Part shown: one piece after another, positions 1 to 11,017 of the stretch
Numbering within the stretch: position 1 is the first letter of the stretch
How the letters are laid out: each line of letters begins with the position of its first letter
Source: Nematopogon swammerdamellus
Lineage: Eukaryota > Arthropoda > Insecta > Lepidoptera > Adelidae
Reading direction: 5' to 3'
DNA: 64,000 bases
NCBI GenBank assembly: GCA_946902875.1
Contig: OX336336.1
Span: 25,499,558-25,563,557 of the forward strand
The notes under the pieces: generated by a model
The model's database searches: none
Told to the model about the DNA's origin: nothing
What the model saw: only the letters and a program-made list of their open reading frames with translations
Made by a program: the position numbers and the translations under genes

Positions 1-46
1 ATTGTATTTTTGTACAACTGGTTTTTACAATAGTAATTTACCTTAA

Positions 47-523
47 GGCGGAAATAAGACTCAAACCATGCTACTCGAGCACTGATGATTGAAACACGAA
101 CCGTATGCCGATGTAAATAGGTGCGAGATTCATTCTACTCGTGCGGTGGCTGATACGTCGCGCCGACGCCGATATATTAAATTTCACGTGTTGGAAAGAT
201 GGAAAACAATATTTTTTTCGTTACGATTGTAGGAAAAAATATTATCTATATTTCTATGAGGGTCTTGTATGTAGTTGTATTGTAGTTAAATTATCTTTAG
301 AAGCATAAATTGTACGTACATTTAACTTGAATGTACAATCTCGTACTTTTCGTGATTTTTTGGAGATTTATTTAACACCTTTCCAAAGTAGTAAAATATT
401 TTTTTTTCGCTGTATTTGTTGACTAAAGATCAATACATAACATATATTTTTTACAGATTTGTTATCTCTACGAATAGCTCAATAATTTCGTTTAAAGTCG
501 ACCTTTTGAGTCTTATTTGCGCC
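47..523. mobile_element. TTAA-flanked MITE (piggyBac-type target), copy 1
   Basis: TTAA at 43-46 and 524-527 flank inverted ends GGCGSAAATAAGACTCAAA. About 477 bp, no coding capacity. A second copy with the same ends lies at 43715-45324 in the opposite orientation. The TTAA target is what links it to piggyBac-like transposition; no transposase is present. Confidence 0.7.
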
Positions 524-600
524 TTAAAGGCATTCAATCCTTATATTATCATATAATATTATCGTATTATATATACCTTTAGTATGTAGTGTAAGTGTAA

Positions 601-753
601 GCGACGGGTGGCCGAGTGGTGTGGGAGCAGCAGGTGTAGGTATGCATGTAAATTTTTTCGTTAGAAAAAACTCATTGGTACACGCCGACCGGATTCGAAC
701 CTCGGACCTCTCGCTTGAGAAGCCGATGCCCAAACCACTCGGCCACCCGTCGC
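601..753 (-). mobile_element. tRNA-derived SINE head with inverted duplicate of its first 20 bp
   Basis: Read on the minus strand it carries a pol III B box (GGTTCGAATCC, complement at 691-701) and A box (TGGCCGAGTGG, complement at 735-745), then the same internal sequence as the SINE at 1241. The 20 bp at 601-620 are the exact reverse complement of 734-753, so the element is a fold-back. It lies about 100 bp upstream of the start codon of the Esyt2-like gene. Confidence 0.65.
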
Positions 754-861
754 TAAAATTATCACTCTGCTTACCCCGATTGTCGGTATTCAGCGTGTGT
801 GATATGTATGTATTTAATGTAAAACTATTTCATGAATGTCTCTCGACAGGCGGAGAAAAGT

Positions 862-954
862 ATGGCTGGTGCGAGTAAGCCGGCGCCCGACGGGGACCCC
901 GGCTCGGGGCACGCGGCCGACGTGGTCTCACTCATCTACAGCTTCTTCAAGAAG
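862..954 (+). CDS. Esyt2: Esyt2-like exon 1 (start codon)
   Basis: Thirty-one codons from ATG to the donor GAAG|gtacgt, phase 0. The peptide begins MAGASKPAPDGD and ends in VVSLIYSFFKK, the first leaf of the ER membrane hairpin. The ATG has A at -3 and G at +4. A good 3' splice site (tctctcgacag) ends at 849, so the first 12 nt (850-861) are probably 5' UTR of an exon whose upstream non-coding exon and promoter lie outside the window. GC-rich coding sequence contrasts with the AT-rich flanks. The start is inferred from the family layout of a short polar N terminus before the hairpin. Confidence 0.85.
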
Positions 955-1071
955 GTACGTTCGCGCGTTGCAGCTGTACCGGTAAGCTTTTGAGAGATCA
1001 CAAGTAGATCTTCCTAGGTCGCAGTGACAGAAGGGCTCAGGGGGCCGCAACTCTCACACTTCAAATCATAC

Positions 1072-1234
1072 ACTCACCTACGTGGGCACTCATTAAAACT
1101 AAACCGAACCTCAAGCAAATCAAACCCACAAGAAAACACTTTATTGCCAACCGGGTAGTTGACTCGTGGAACAGACTCCCAGAGGAAGTGATTAGGGCTA
1201 CTTCAGTGAGCAGCTTCAAAAACAGACTTGACAT
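1072..1234 (+). pseudogene. CR1/Jockey-like LINE fragment, end of reverse transcriptase ORF
   Basis: Translates to the conserved C-terminal motif of non-LTR ORF2 proteins, with VDSWNRLPEEV followed by SFKNRLD, then runs directly into the SINE at 1241. Only the last 50 or so codons remain. Confidence 0.6.
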
Positions 1235-1240
1235 CTATAT

Positions 1241-1645
1241 GCGGCGGGTGGCCGAGTGGTTTGGGCATCGGCTTCTCATGCGGGAGGTCCGAGGTTCGAA
1301 TCCGGTCGCCGTGTACGAATGAGTTTTTTCTGACGAAAAAATTTACGTACACACCTACACCTGCTGCTTCACCGTTCGGAACCGGTGTAAAACTGTAGGT
1401 CCCTTCCCTTGCCCCTTACTAGGTGGTAGGCTAAAATTGTAGCCGACTGGGTTAATACCACCGTACTGGATATGTAAGATGGCCGCATAGCAGCCTCGGT
1501 TGTGTTCTCCTCTAGTCCGGTATAGCCAGCAATTCAGGCAAGTCTCCGGTATGGCACCTCATAACTTCTCAGAGGTGGCATTGACTGGTCGGAGCAAGCG
1601 CTCTGGCCCATCTGACTCAGGAGCCCATACCGGATAAAAAAAAGA
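1241..1645 (+). mobile_element. tRNA-derived SINE, family A, full copy
   Basis: Head with A box TGGCCGAGTGG (about 1248-1258) and B box GGTTCGAATCC (1293-1303), then a body starting near ACTAGGTGGTAGGCT and a final A-rich tail at 1636-1645. Other copies or pieces are at 601-753 (-), 14078-14300 (-) and 41178-41398 (+). Its body shares a core with SINE family B. The decayed T stem means it is not a working tRNA gene. Confidence 0.75.
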
Positions 1646-1796
1646 ACAAATTTTCTGGTGGGATGTATCTTTACATCGGCCTCTGTGTGTGTAGGAATAA
1701 AGAGTCAATTGGTTCAGCGGATGTTCAACCTGTTACTCTATAACAGTGCTGCTGTATCTCCATTTCATTTTACTTAATTGATCTTTCTGTGCTCCC

Positions 1797-2409
1797 ACTT
1801 GTACACTTGAGGAGGTTAGGTTTAAAAGGTAACAGATCCACTTTAGACAGATTTTTTTTATTAATTTGTTTTATTTAAAATGCCGAATTGCATCGATTCC
1901 ACACCTTGTAATTATCAAAATGTACTCAAATCCGATTGATTTTAGCTACCAAAAAGTGACATTGGACATTGGTCAAAAGGTGACAAATCCGAAAAAGTCG
2001 CCACTAAATTATTCCTCTTAGATCACTTTACATCAAAAGGGCAACCAATCTAAACCAATTTCCCTGCATAATGCCGCCGTGTGTTCTAAAAGTAACATAT
2101 TCAAATATTTTCGTAATTTTGTGGGGCGCATATCCTTATACTTGTGGAAAAAAAATGTAATAAATCCATTACTCCAGTACAAAAAGGCACAAATCAAAAA
2201 TTCTAATCCATGTATTCCTTATTCTACTGCACAATATTTTTTTAATCTTTGTATGATACGAATGATCTCTACTAGTATTATTTTTATATGAAATTAATAT
2301 AAATATTTCTGTAATGGCTTAGGGACCATAATGTTTTTTGTGTTTTCTGAAAAAAAACCTAAAGTGGATTTGTGACCTTTTGTTCCTAACCTCCTCACTT
2401 GTACAATTG
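1797..2409. mobile_element. Inverted-repeat element, about 600 bp
   Basis: The sequence around 1801-1855 (gtacacttgaggaggttagg and following) returns in reverse complement at about 2350-2404, giving imperfect terminal inverted repeats near 55 bp. The AT-rich interior has no convincing coding region. Confidence 0.5.
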
Positions 2410-2417
2410 TATGTGCC

Positions 2418-2762
2418 CAGTGGCGGCACTAGGCGTCGGCGACGTCGGCGAACGCCGACGGCCTCGCGCCTGAGGGGGCCTCGCAAAAATTTGTTTACCC
2501 TAGCTGACTCCCTTTGGGATCGCGCGATCCCAAAATATCTCATCAAAGTATGGTGGCACACTTTGGGCTATTGCTTGTTGGGTTATTTATTTTAATTTAT
2601 GATCATTCATGTAATTTTTGTTAACATTTGATTAGCAATAAAACGCATATACTCATACATCAGTCTCATACCTATTTATCGTTTTCTTTCTGACTGGGAA
2701 ATGAAAGAGGCCTCGCAAAGCTGATGTCGCTGACGTCTACATTTGGTCTAGCACCGCCACTG
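2418..2762. mobile_element. hAT-type MITE with 8-bp target duplication
   Basis: Ends CAGTGGCGGCA and (t)agcaccgccactg are inverted repeats. The flanking 8 bp TATGTGCC occur at 2410-2417 and 2763-2770. An 8-bp duplication with CAGTGGCG ends is the hAT hallmark. 345 bp, non-autonomous. Confidence 0.8.
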
Positions 2763-2904
2763 TATGTGCCGACTCGAACAAATATTGAGCCTAGAATAAC
2801 AGATTGGCGAACGCACGCTTAGCGCTTTAGTCTCGTTTCAATCAGCTCGCTAAAGCAAGATACATCTGTGTGTCTCCAAACGATTTTGTCAATTTGGTTC
2901 CGTA

Positions 2905-3062
2905 CTGCTGAAGGCTGGACATATGCTTCTCAAATTTTCCTTCAGTCCTCCCGACCTTCAGCGGTCTGGAACCACTGCTTTCCGCCGACGTACTTGATGC
3001 TTTCGTCCCACCTGGCGGGCGGTCTTCCCACACTCCGTTATCCTGTCCATGGCCGCAAGTGT
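2905..3062 (-). pseudogene. RTE-like LINE 3' fragment
   Basis: The complement encodes the tail of an RTE-type ORF (the GGDW.., AEGREDW, EAYVQQWT region), here degraded by frameshifts and mutations. Near-identical to 38700-38870. Confidence 0.6.
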
Positions 3063-3109
3063 TCAAAAAATGTTCTAGAGTCTATTGTTACCTCCCCTGT
3101 ATATGTTAT

Positions 3110-3370
3110 TTATAAGTATGTATGTTTATATATCATATATATTGTATATATTTATATATATATATATATATTTGTCCCGCGAACAAAGTTGCGTCCACCT
3201 ATTACAAAATTTTCATATAATACTGCGTCCACCGCACTTGGGCTTCCGTATACGGACGCAACTTTGCAACCTCTGTTCTTTTAACTAGAAATGACTTCTA
3301 ATGCCATCTAGAAGCGTTCTGTGAAAACACCCGTGAACACAACCACGGACGCAACTTTACTGAAAAAGTA
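3110..3370. repeat. TA microsatellite and adjacent inverted segments
   Basis: A (TA)n-rich tract at about 3125-3172 is followed by gttgcgtcc and ggacgcaac segments in inverted orientation. No gene seen. Confidence 0.5.
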
Positions 3371-3398
3371 TACAAATTCGGGTATTTTAGTTCAGCCA

Positions 3399-3900
3399 AA
3401 TCCCGAGCGGCGCAGGTGGCGACACTGAGCGCGCGTATACCCTGCCCCGCGCCCCTGCCGTATATAAAATATCGATTGGCTCAGTAGTATTGCGTCCGGT
3501 ATTTGGAAAGCGTAATTTAACCTCGCCCGGGCCTCTCGCGTGGGACCCCCTCCCCCCCCCCCCCCCCCCCCCTCCCCTCGGCGCATATAAATGAGCTATT
3601 AGCACGATAGTACTGCTTCCACTATTTCTAATGCATAGTAACCTAGCCCGATCGCCTCTCGCTCGCCCGGCGGCGCTCCCCCCCCCCCCCCCCCCCCCGG
3701 CGCATATAAATCAGCTATTAGCACGATAGTGTTGCTTCCACTATTTCTTTCGAATGCATAGCCTAGCCCGAGCGCCGCTCGCTCGCCCGGCGGCGCCTCC
3801 CCCCCCCCCTCCCCTCCCCCTCCCCCCCTCGGCTCATATTAATCAGCTATTAGCACCATAGTATTGCTTCCACTATTTCGAATGCGTTGTTTTAGTTAAG
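3399..3900. repeat. Three tandem copies of a poly-C / TATA-like unit
   Basis: Units of about 120 bp start near 3530, 3655 and 3775. Each has GCCCGGSCGGCGC-type sequence, a run of 15-25 C, then cggcgcatataaat and gctattagcac, then ttgcttccactatttc. The C runs vary in length between units. Confidence 0.7.
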
Positions 3901-4091
3901 TCACTGGTCCATAGCTTTGTGTGAGTGGTGTAGTATTAACGAGTTTTAGCCGCGTAGACAACAGACAGAACCAACCATAATATGTAGTTAGTTATCTAGA
4001 TAGGCGTGTACCTTATGAATTTAAACTTTCATAATGAGGAGGAGGCGGTGAACAAAAGCGGACATGTCCACCCACATAGATTTATTTTTTA

Positions 4092-5950
4092 CTAGCTTTT
4101 GCCCGCGGCTTCGCTCGCGTTTAATTCCATAAGGACAAAGTAAGTCACAAACGGCAAGTCGCTAGGGGCGAGGCCGAAGGCCGAGCTTCGTTCAGGTAAA
4201 CAATGTTCTCCCTAGAAGAAGTAAGTAACTAAAGGCGAGGTCGAAGGCCGAGTTACGTTCGGGTAAACGATGTACTCTCTAGAATAAATAAGTCACTAAA
4301 GGCGAGGCCGCAGGCCGAGCTACGTTCAGGAAAACAATGTGCTCCCTACAAGAAGTAAGTCAATAAAGGCGAGGCCGAAGGCCGAGCTACGTTCAGGTAA
4401 AAGGTGTACTCTCTAGAAGAAATAAGTCACTAAAGGCGTGGCCGCAAAGTGCTACTTAGAAGTAGTAAGTTACCAAAGGCGAGGCCGAAGGCCGAGCTGC
4501 GTGCTAGTAAACGATGTACTCTCTAAAAGAAATAAGTCACTAAAGGTGAGGCCGCAGGCCGAGCTGCGTTCAGGTATATGATGTACTCTCTAGAAGAAAT
4601 AGAAGAATTAATTGTAAGAATTTCTCATTCTAAAAAAATAATTAAATTATTATTTAAAATCAAATAAATTATAATTAAAAAATTTTGCTAATATTGCTTA
4701 CCTGGACGCAGCTCGGCGTTCGGCCTCGCATTTAAAGATACTTCTTCTAGGGAGAACATTGTTTACCTGAACGCAGCTCGGCCTGCGGCCTCGCCTTATT
4801 TCTTCTAGAGAATACCGATTATTTAAACACAACTCGGCCTTCGGTTTCGCCTCTAGTCACTTACTTCTCTAGGGCGGATATTGCTTAACTGGACGCAGCT
4901 CGGCCTTCGGCCTCGCAATTAGTGACTTACTTCTTCTAGAGAGAACATTGTTTACCTGAACGCAGCTCGGCCTCCGGCCTCGCCTTTAGTGATTGATTTC
5001 TTCTAAAGACTACATCGTTTGTAAAACTTGACGAGTCTAACTGCAGTGTGCTGCCTATAGATGATTAATAAACAATAAAGCAGCTCGGCCTGCGGCCTCG
5101 CCTTATTTCTTCTAGAGAGTACCGATTATTTAAACACAACTCGGCCTTCGGTTTCGCGTTTAGTGACTTACTTCATCTAGGGCGGATATTGCTTAACTGG
5201 ACGCAGCTCGGCCTTCGGCCTCGCAATTAGTGACTTACTTCTTCTAGGGAGAACATTGTTTACCTGAACGCAGCTCGGCCGGCGGCCTCGCCTTTAGTGA
5301 CTTACTTCTTCTAGGGAGAACATTGTTTACCTGAACGCAGCTCGGCTTTCGGCCTCGCCCTCAGTGACTTACTTTCTTCGAGTAGTATGAAGAGAGTATA
5401 TTGTTTATCTGAACAAAGTTCGACCTTCGAATAACCTTGGAGTTAGTGATTTACTTTGTCCTTTAATTAATTCAGCGTTATGGTATATAGCCTATAGTTA
5501 AACTCCAGAACTCTCTTTGAATCGGTGCAAACCGCATCAAAATTTGTTACTAAATGCCGTTCATACTATACTTCAAAGAACAAAGTCCTCTCATACAAAA
5601 CGTTCACCCTCCTTTTAACCCCTTTAAAAGGTGAAAATCAAAAAACCGTGATACACGTCTTCATTTGTTTATGCTCAGTAGCCTTAATTAAAATTTTTAT
5701 ATTTCTAACTTCAAAGGACAAAGACTTTCATACAAACTTTCATCCCCTATTTCACCCCCTTAAAGTTTAAATTTTCAAAAATCCTTTCTTAGTGGATGCT
5801 TAGGTCATATAATAGAACTACGTTCCAAATTTCAACACTCTAAGTCTTACGGTTTGGGCTGGGCGATGATGAGTCAGTCGGGCGTAGTCTCGAAGAATAA
5901 GTACGAAGAAGTCTTCGTAGTATAGAAGATCGATAGATAGATAGATAGAT
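4092..5950 (-). mobile_element. Helitron-like or LINE-like element carrying an inverted GC-hairpin satellite
   Basis: At 4092 the complement of a 3' end reads ...gcgggcaaaagCTAGT, matching the CTAG end with nearby hairpin at 20161; the far end fades into a GATA microsatellite (about 5930-5950). Inside, 4140-4610 holds 60-70 bp tandem units with GAGGCCGAAGGCCGAG, and 4690-5400 holds the same kind of unit in reverse complement. The region at 5400-5930 has no gene I recognise. The Helitron assignment is inference from the CTAG end. Confidence 0.45.
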
Positions 5951-6124
5951 TTTTTTTTATTCAGCTCATATTTATGTCGTCCCTGAAGTACTTTCATTCA
6001 AAACCGCTTCTTTCCTATTCAAAATAATACTCAAATATGCATTTTCAGTCAAAACCAGACTTGTCCCATTAAAATTAGAAGAAAATATGATTGCACCTTC
6101 ATTTACAATCAAAACGGGATCATA

Positions 6125-6419
6125 AGTCGGGGGTCATCATAAGTCCTTTTCATGGTATTAACTTCATCAAATTATATTTTTTCTAGAATAAGAATATTCG
6201 TAAAATACAATACATTTTATTTTGTGCTGATACTAACATAAACAAAAAAGTTACAAGGTTTTAAAGCTTGGGTTTTGGTAATTTTCAAAAATAAAGAAAA
6301 AAAATCGTATGTTGATACCACGTGACACCTGACAAAAGGTATCATCATGGGTCAAAACCTTGTAAATGAGCCCACGTATATAAAAAAAAAAAATTTCGGT
6401 CGATGTGCCGAACACCCTG
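6125..6419. mobile_element. Solo arm of a fold-back element
   Basis: About 295 bp, homologous to either arm of the inverted-repeat element at 44056-45173, ending in gccgaacaccctg. Only one arm is present here. Confidence 0.65.
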
Positions 6420-6534
6420 TATAATAAATACTATTATAACGAATACAATAATAATAACAATTTCAATTATTACATTTTGCAATCACTTCTATATTACAGC
6501 GCGCAGACACAACTTTTCCCTCAAATTGTTTGGA

Positions 6535-6957
6535 TAGGTTAGATTAGGTTACGTTAGGTTAGGTTAGCTTAGGTTAGGTTAGGTAAGGTTAGGTTTGGTT
6601 AGTTTAGATTAGGTTAGTTTAGGCTAGGTTAGGTTTTTTTAGGTTGTGTAAGTTTGGGTAGTAAGGTTAGATCTAATAAGGTTAGGTTGGGTTGGGTAAG
6701 GTTATGTTAGGTTAGGTTAGGTTACGTTAGGTTAGGTTAGGTTAGGTTAGGTTAGGTAAGGTTAGGTTTGGTTAGTTTAGATTAGGTTAGTTTAGGCTAG
6801 GTTAGGTTTTTTTAGGTTGTGTAAGTTTGGGTAGTAAGGTTAGATCTAATAAGGTTAGGTTGGGTTGGGTAAGGTTATGTTAGGTTAGGTTAGGTTAGGT
6901 TAGGTTAGGTTAGGTTAGGTTAGGTTAGGTTAGGTTAGGTTAGGTTAGGTTAGGTTA
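6535..6957 (+). repeat. Interstitial TTAGG (insect telomere-type) repeat tract
   Basis: About 420 bp dominated by the pentamer TTAGG, degenerate at first and close to perfect at about 6880-6955 (about 15 units). Within it a segment near 6580-6715 recurs near 6755-6890 with the same variant bases, so the tract has grown partly by duplication of a longer block. TTAGG is the ancestral insect telomere unit; here it lies in an intron. Confidence 0.9.
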
Positions 6958-7856
6958 CATGCACATGAGGATGTGTTACATTCAAATTTACTCACAGGTT
7001 GACCTAATCAAAGAGTGTTAATTTTAAAAAATATGTGGGAAGCAATATCTAATGTCGGTTTTTTAAAGTACATTTTGACTTGAATTCGAATGTCGAAATT
7101 GTTAGTTAATCGATTGGAAGCAATAGTGCCTGTTTCTTGCAGAAGGTACAGTAAATATTTTGACTTTAATTCGACCTTTAGATTGGAAGCATCAATGTAA
7201 TTTGTTTTTTTATTTAGTGTATATTTTGACTTTTATATGACCTTTGTTAGTGATGAATGGATTGGAAGCAATAGTGTCGGTTTTTTTTATATTTAGAGTA
7301 TACATAGTTTGACCTTGACTGGATTGGACTGGCTGGACGCCATAATGTGTATTATAAAAGGAGTCAATTCTGTGTGTAAATTGAAATGTATACTCATAAT
7401 ATACAGGGCGGGTGCCGAAATGTCTGTAATATGAACAGACGTCATACGGAGGGTGAAATGAAAACAGCATATATAAATACGAATAAAAATATCGAAATAA
7501 AAAGTAATCTGCCCATATGATAGAAAGTTTTTATTACACTATTTTCACTTACATCCTTATTATATACTCTAGAAGTGATGGACGCAGCAAGTATCTTTTT
7601 TGAAAGGACGCAGAAATGATAGCGGGATGTATATATATATGTATGTTTCTCCATTTATTTGTATTTGTGTTTTATTATCTGTTTAATTATATGTCTATAT
7701 TTTATCATCCATCATTCATTTATTTCTTCTCTGCCACTCCACACTTTTTCATAATAACCCAAAGGTTGGCTGGGGGAGAACGCCTACGGTGTTAAGCTGT
7801 ACCTTTTGCAAAAAACATTTCAAGTGCAATAAATATATTTTGATTTGATTTGATTT
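6958..7856. other. Intronic stretch without recognised gene
   Basis: AT-rich intron 1 sequence with several loosely repeated phrases of the type 'attggaagcaatagtg' and 'attttgactt' about 90-110 bp apart (7020-7300). No splice-bounded coding segment or pol III box was seen. Confidence 0.5.
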
Positions 7857-8005
7857 GAAGTGTAGGACACGGTTACTCCAACGGTCGTCTTCTCTTCGGC
7901 TGACATGTCCAGCCCACTCCCACTTGAGCTTAGCCACCCGGTGTCCAATATCAACTACTTTGGTGCGTCGGCGGATTGCCTCGTTGCGCACCATATCAAT
8001 GTCGA
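7857..8005 (-). pseudogene. RTE-like LINE fragment
   Basis: Complement encodes MVRNEAIRRRTKVVDIGHR and KLKWEWAGHVSRREDDRW, a conserved stretch of RTE-type ORF C termini. It breaks off where the hAT element's flank begins. Confidence 0.7.
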
Positions 8006-8518
8006 GGAGGAAATAAATAGGGTGACGCCACACTTATATTTGGCCAAACCACAACTTACAAGCAGTGGCGGCTGGTGACCTATGGGACTGGGTGTGCGGC
8101 GCACAGCAAACCCAATCCCATAGGTACCTAGTGCACATTGTGCGCTAACTTACTCGTAGTACTAAACCCAAACGTGAATCTAATGGATACCGAGACGTGA
8201 TTTTTTATTTTATTTTCATGTCTGAGTTAATTGCCCAAATTATGTAAAAGTATTCTCACTCAACAGATACATAGTTGAAAGACAAAATAAGGTAAGGATA
8301 AAAGTGATAAAATTATTAAAATTTAAGTAATAAAAATGTACTCACTTTTAGATTGAAATATGTAGGTATGGTGTTTTGAAGAACACGCCAGCGAATTTAT
8401 GAAAATTATGAAGAAATCAGTCACACACACACACACCACACACACTACAGTTTGATTGGGTAGGGTAGGTCTAATATTGTTCTATTTATAATGTAAGTCT
8501 ATTCGTCGGGTTTTATCT

Positions 8519-9035
8519 TTTATTTATTTATTTATTTATTTATTTGATGAACGAACAGCCTAGGCTGATGTGTTCATGTCTAAGTTCACTGGTGCTTTGT
8601 TATTTTTATGTTAGTTTAGTTTGGTGTTTTTTTTTTAGGTGTTTGTCGAGCCTGTTTTTAAAGGAATTGGTGGTGGGTGCTTGTACGACATCTTCGGGCA
8701 GTTTGTTCCACATTTCCACTGCTCTATTTGACAGGAAGTTTCGTCTCGGATTTGTTGAGCCGACAGTGACATTCAGCTTCAAGCTATGGCCTCAGAGATG
8801 ACTATTTGTATTTCTAGTAAAGAGGTTCTCCAGTTCTGGACAATCATAATGCTGATTGAGAATCTTGTATGTTTCTATGAGGTCACCCCTTTCTCTACGT
8901 TGCTCCAATGTTGTCAGGTTGAGGATTTTTAGTCTTTCCTCGTATGGTTTCCTCTTCAGTGATTTTGGTATCTTGGTCGCTCTTCTTTGAACTCTTTCTA
9001 GGAGAGTAATATCTTTGACGAAGTAAGGATCACTT
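8519..9035 (-). pseudogene. CR1-like LINE, ORF2 C-terminal remnant
   Basis: On the minus strand the frame reads RVQRRATKIP, LEQRRERGDLIETYKI, FLSNRAVEMWNKLP and SFKNRLDKHL, the classic CR1/Jockey-group tail, with at least one in-frame TGA. A (TAAA)n tail lies at 8519-8545. It sits inside hAT element 1 and is absent from hAT element 2. Confidence 0.75.
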
Positions 9036-10255
9036 TTTTGTCACGCACTAGAAACACAACCAGAGTCCTAATTGCTCGAAGAACCAAAGCGACACTTCAC
9101 TGCGCAGTGGCCACTGGCCACCGAGCCGCGGCCGCCGGGGCGCCGCCGCGCGCGAGGCGTGGCCGGCGCGCGCGCCCGCCCCCGCCGGCCAGCCTTGCCG
9201 CGCCGGGCAATGAAGAAAACTTCACAATGTACTGTTAACTGACGAAAAGTCGTTCAAACTGCTAAAAAACTGATTTGCAAAACATCCCGGCGCGGCAAAG
9301 ATATATTACGTACAATATTTCATCTAAGCGGCGCGGGGCGGCGCGGAGCGGCCATTATCGGTCGACGCGACGACGACGGGTCTCGCCCCGAACTGAGAGA
9401 GATGGCGCGGCGCGGCGAGCGATCTATCGGATGATCGCGCGACCAAAAAACGTCTAGGTCTTTGGGTGATTCCATTTTTGACTTTAAAATAGCTAAATAT
9501 GCAGTATCATTAATGTTCGTCGTAACATTCGAATATTTTATAAATTACCATTCGATTTGATACATATCAAATCAATATTCGAATAATTCAAATATTCAAT
9601 TGCAAACTCAATCTGTTATATATATTTAAGAAACACCCATATTCCAAAAATGGACTCGCCTGTCGGTTCGTGCAACAGCGTATACGCAGGTACTTAGCGC
9701 TTGTGTGTGTGTGACTTCGACGCAGAGTTTAGATCGCCCCCGCCGCGCCCGCGCGCCCGCGCCCCACGCCCGCGCGTGCCTGCCCTGCGGTCGGGTTTAC
9801 GATCTCGGCTTACATCGGCTCATCGTCGGCTGGCCCGGTCGCGACGTGTCGCACGCGCGTCTATCCACAATATACTGTCCTTCTTTTTCCGTCGTGTGTC
9901 ACACGCAGACTGCAACCTTGTTCCACACATAATCGTATGAAGAGTGTTTTGTTTCACACGGCGGGGCAGCGGCGTTTAACATTTTCTCATAGTAACACGT
10001 TCGCGGTGTTTTGTGATGCACACGGCGGCGAGCTCGGCGGCGATACGTAGTAAGTAGTACGTATTACGTACAGCAAAATCGTGCCTTGTTGTCTAGGAAA
10101 TAGCACGAGTCAGTAAGCCTGGAGGCGCTATACATAGGAGGACAGGGGTAGCCGCGCGTCGGCGCACACGCGCCAGCGCGTCAGTCTAGCGCTGGCGACC
10201 GATCTTAGTCTCCGTCCGCCGCTCAGGCGGAGCGAACGTGCGCGTCTGTCACAAA

Positions 10256-10335
10256 ATGCCTCATTGTGCAGTGCTTTGGTGCAAAAAGTCGTCGAAAAAT
10301 TCAAACTTGAACACAGATGGAGTCACCTTTCACGA
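10256..10335 (+). CDS. THAP zinc-finger first exon of a P-like element
   Basis: ATG followed by PHCAVLWCKKSS and ending DGVTFHE at a consensus donor (ga|gtaagt). The start MPxCAVxxC, with C-x4-C and a conserved F-H near residue 25, is the beginning of a THAP domain, the DNA-binding module of P-element transposases and many host proteins. No matching second exon with the rest of the zinc site was found, so it may be a relic. An identical exon is at 58003-58082 on the minus strand. Confidence 0.6.
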
Positions 10336-11017
10336 GTAAGTACTTTCATTCAATTTGATAGCATTTTTCGCTTGAATTTCAGTAACAAACATCGGCGTAA
10401 ATATGTATGGAGAGCTCTTTTCTGCTTACCCACCATAGGTCGACTATCGTGTTGGATGCAGTTAGCTCTTGTAATTTTTTTTGTTTATTGATTAATATGT
10501 ATGTTAAATGTATACAGATATTTCATGCATTCTGCCTTATTGCCAAAGGACATTTCTTCTAGTCAACCTCAGCAGGTTTCCTCGTTCAATATTCGTTTAT
10601 CGCGCTTTTTTCATTCAACCAGTACCTACCGGTTTTTACTTTTGAGCGACTCTAAAGGAATTAATTTCTTTAGGTCATGCGTCTACCGGAAATTAGTCTT
10701 GTTATGCTTAGCATTAACAAAATTAATTCATAATGAATACCCCGTTAGCATTTAGCACTGCTAAGCGCCCTGATGAATAAAAATTAATGCTAAATGCTAA
10801 GCAATAATCACATTTAATTTTAATTAGCATTGCTGTTTCCTTCGTAAAACTTTGTTGGTTCGTTTGTTTTGGAACGCACAAAGCAATGAAGTATGTGCTA
10901 TTTATCTGTGGTACTGCTAAATGCTAAATGCTATATAGCGCCTGCGCTCCGCTGCTAGCTAGCTAGCATCTAAATGCGAAATGCGATGCGATCATGCGAG
11001 TGAGGGGTCGGAATTAT

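Noticed and set aside
601..753. A tRNA gene
   Set aside because: A and B boxes are present but the T stem is mispaired, no proper acceptor stem forms and the sequence continues as a SINE; the same holds at 1241.
4092..5400. CRISPR-like array of regularly spaced repeats
   Set aside because: Units are degenerate, hairpin-containing and partly inverted, with no unique spacers and a eukaryotic context.
9038..9940. Arg- and Pro-rich open frames in the GC-rich core of hAT element 1
   Set aside because: They are not shared in frame with the homologous core of hAT element 2 and carry no motif; base composition explains them.
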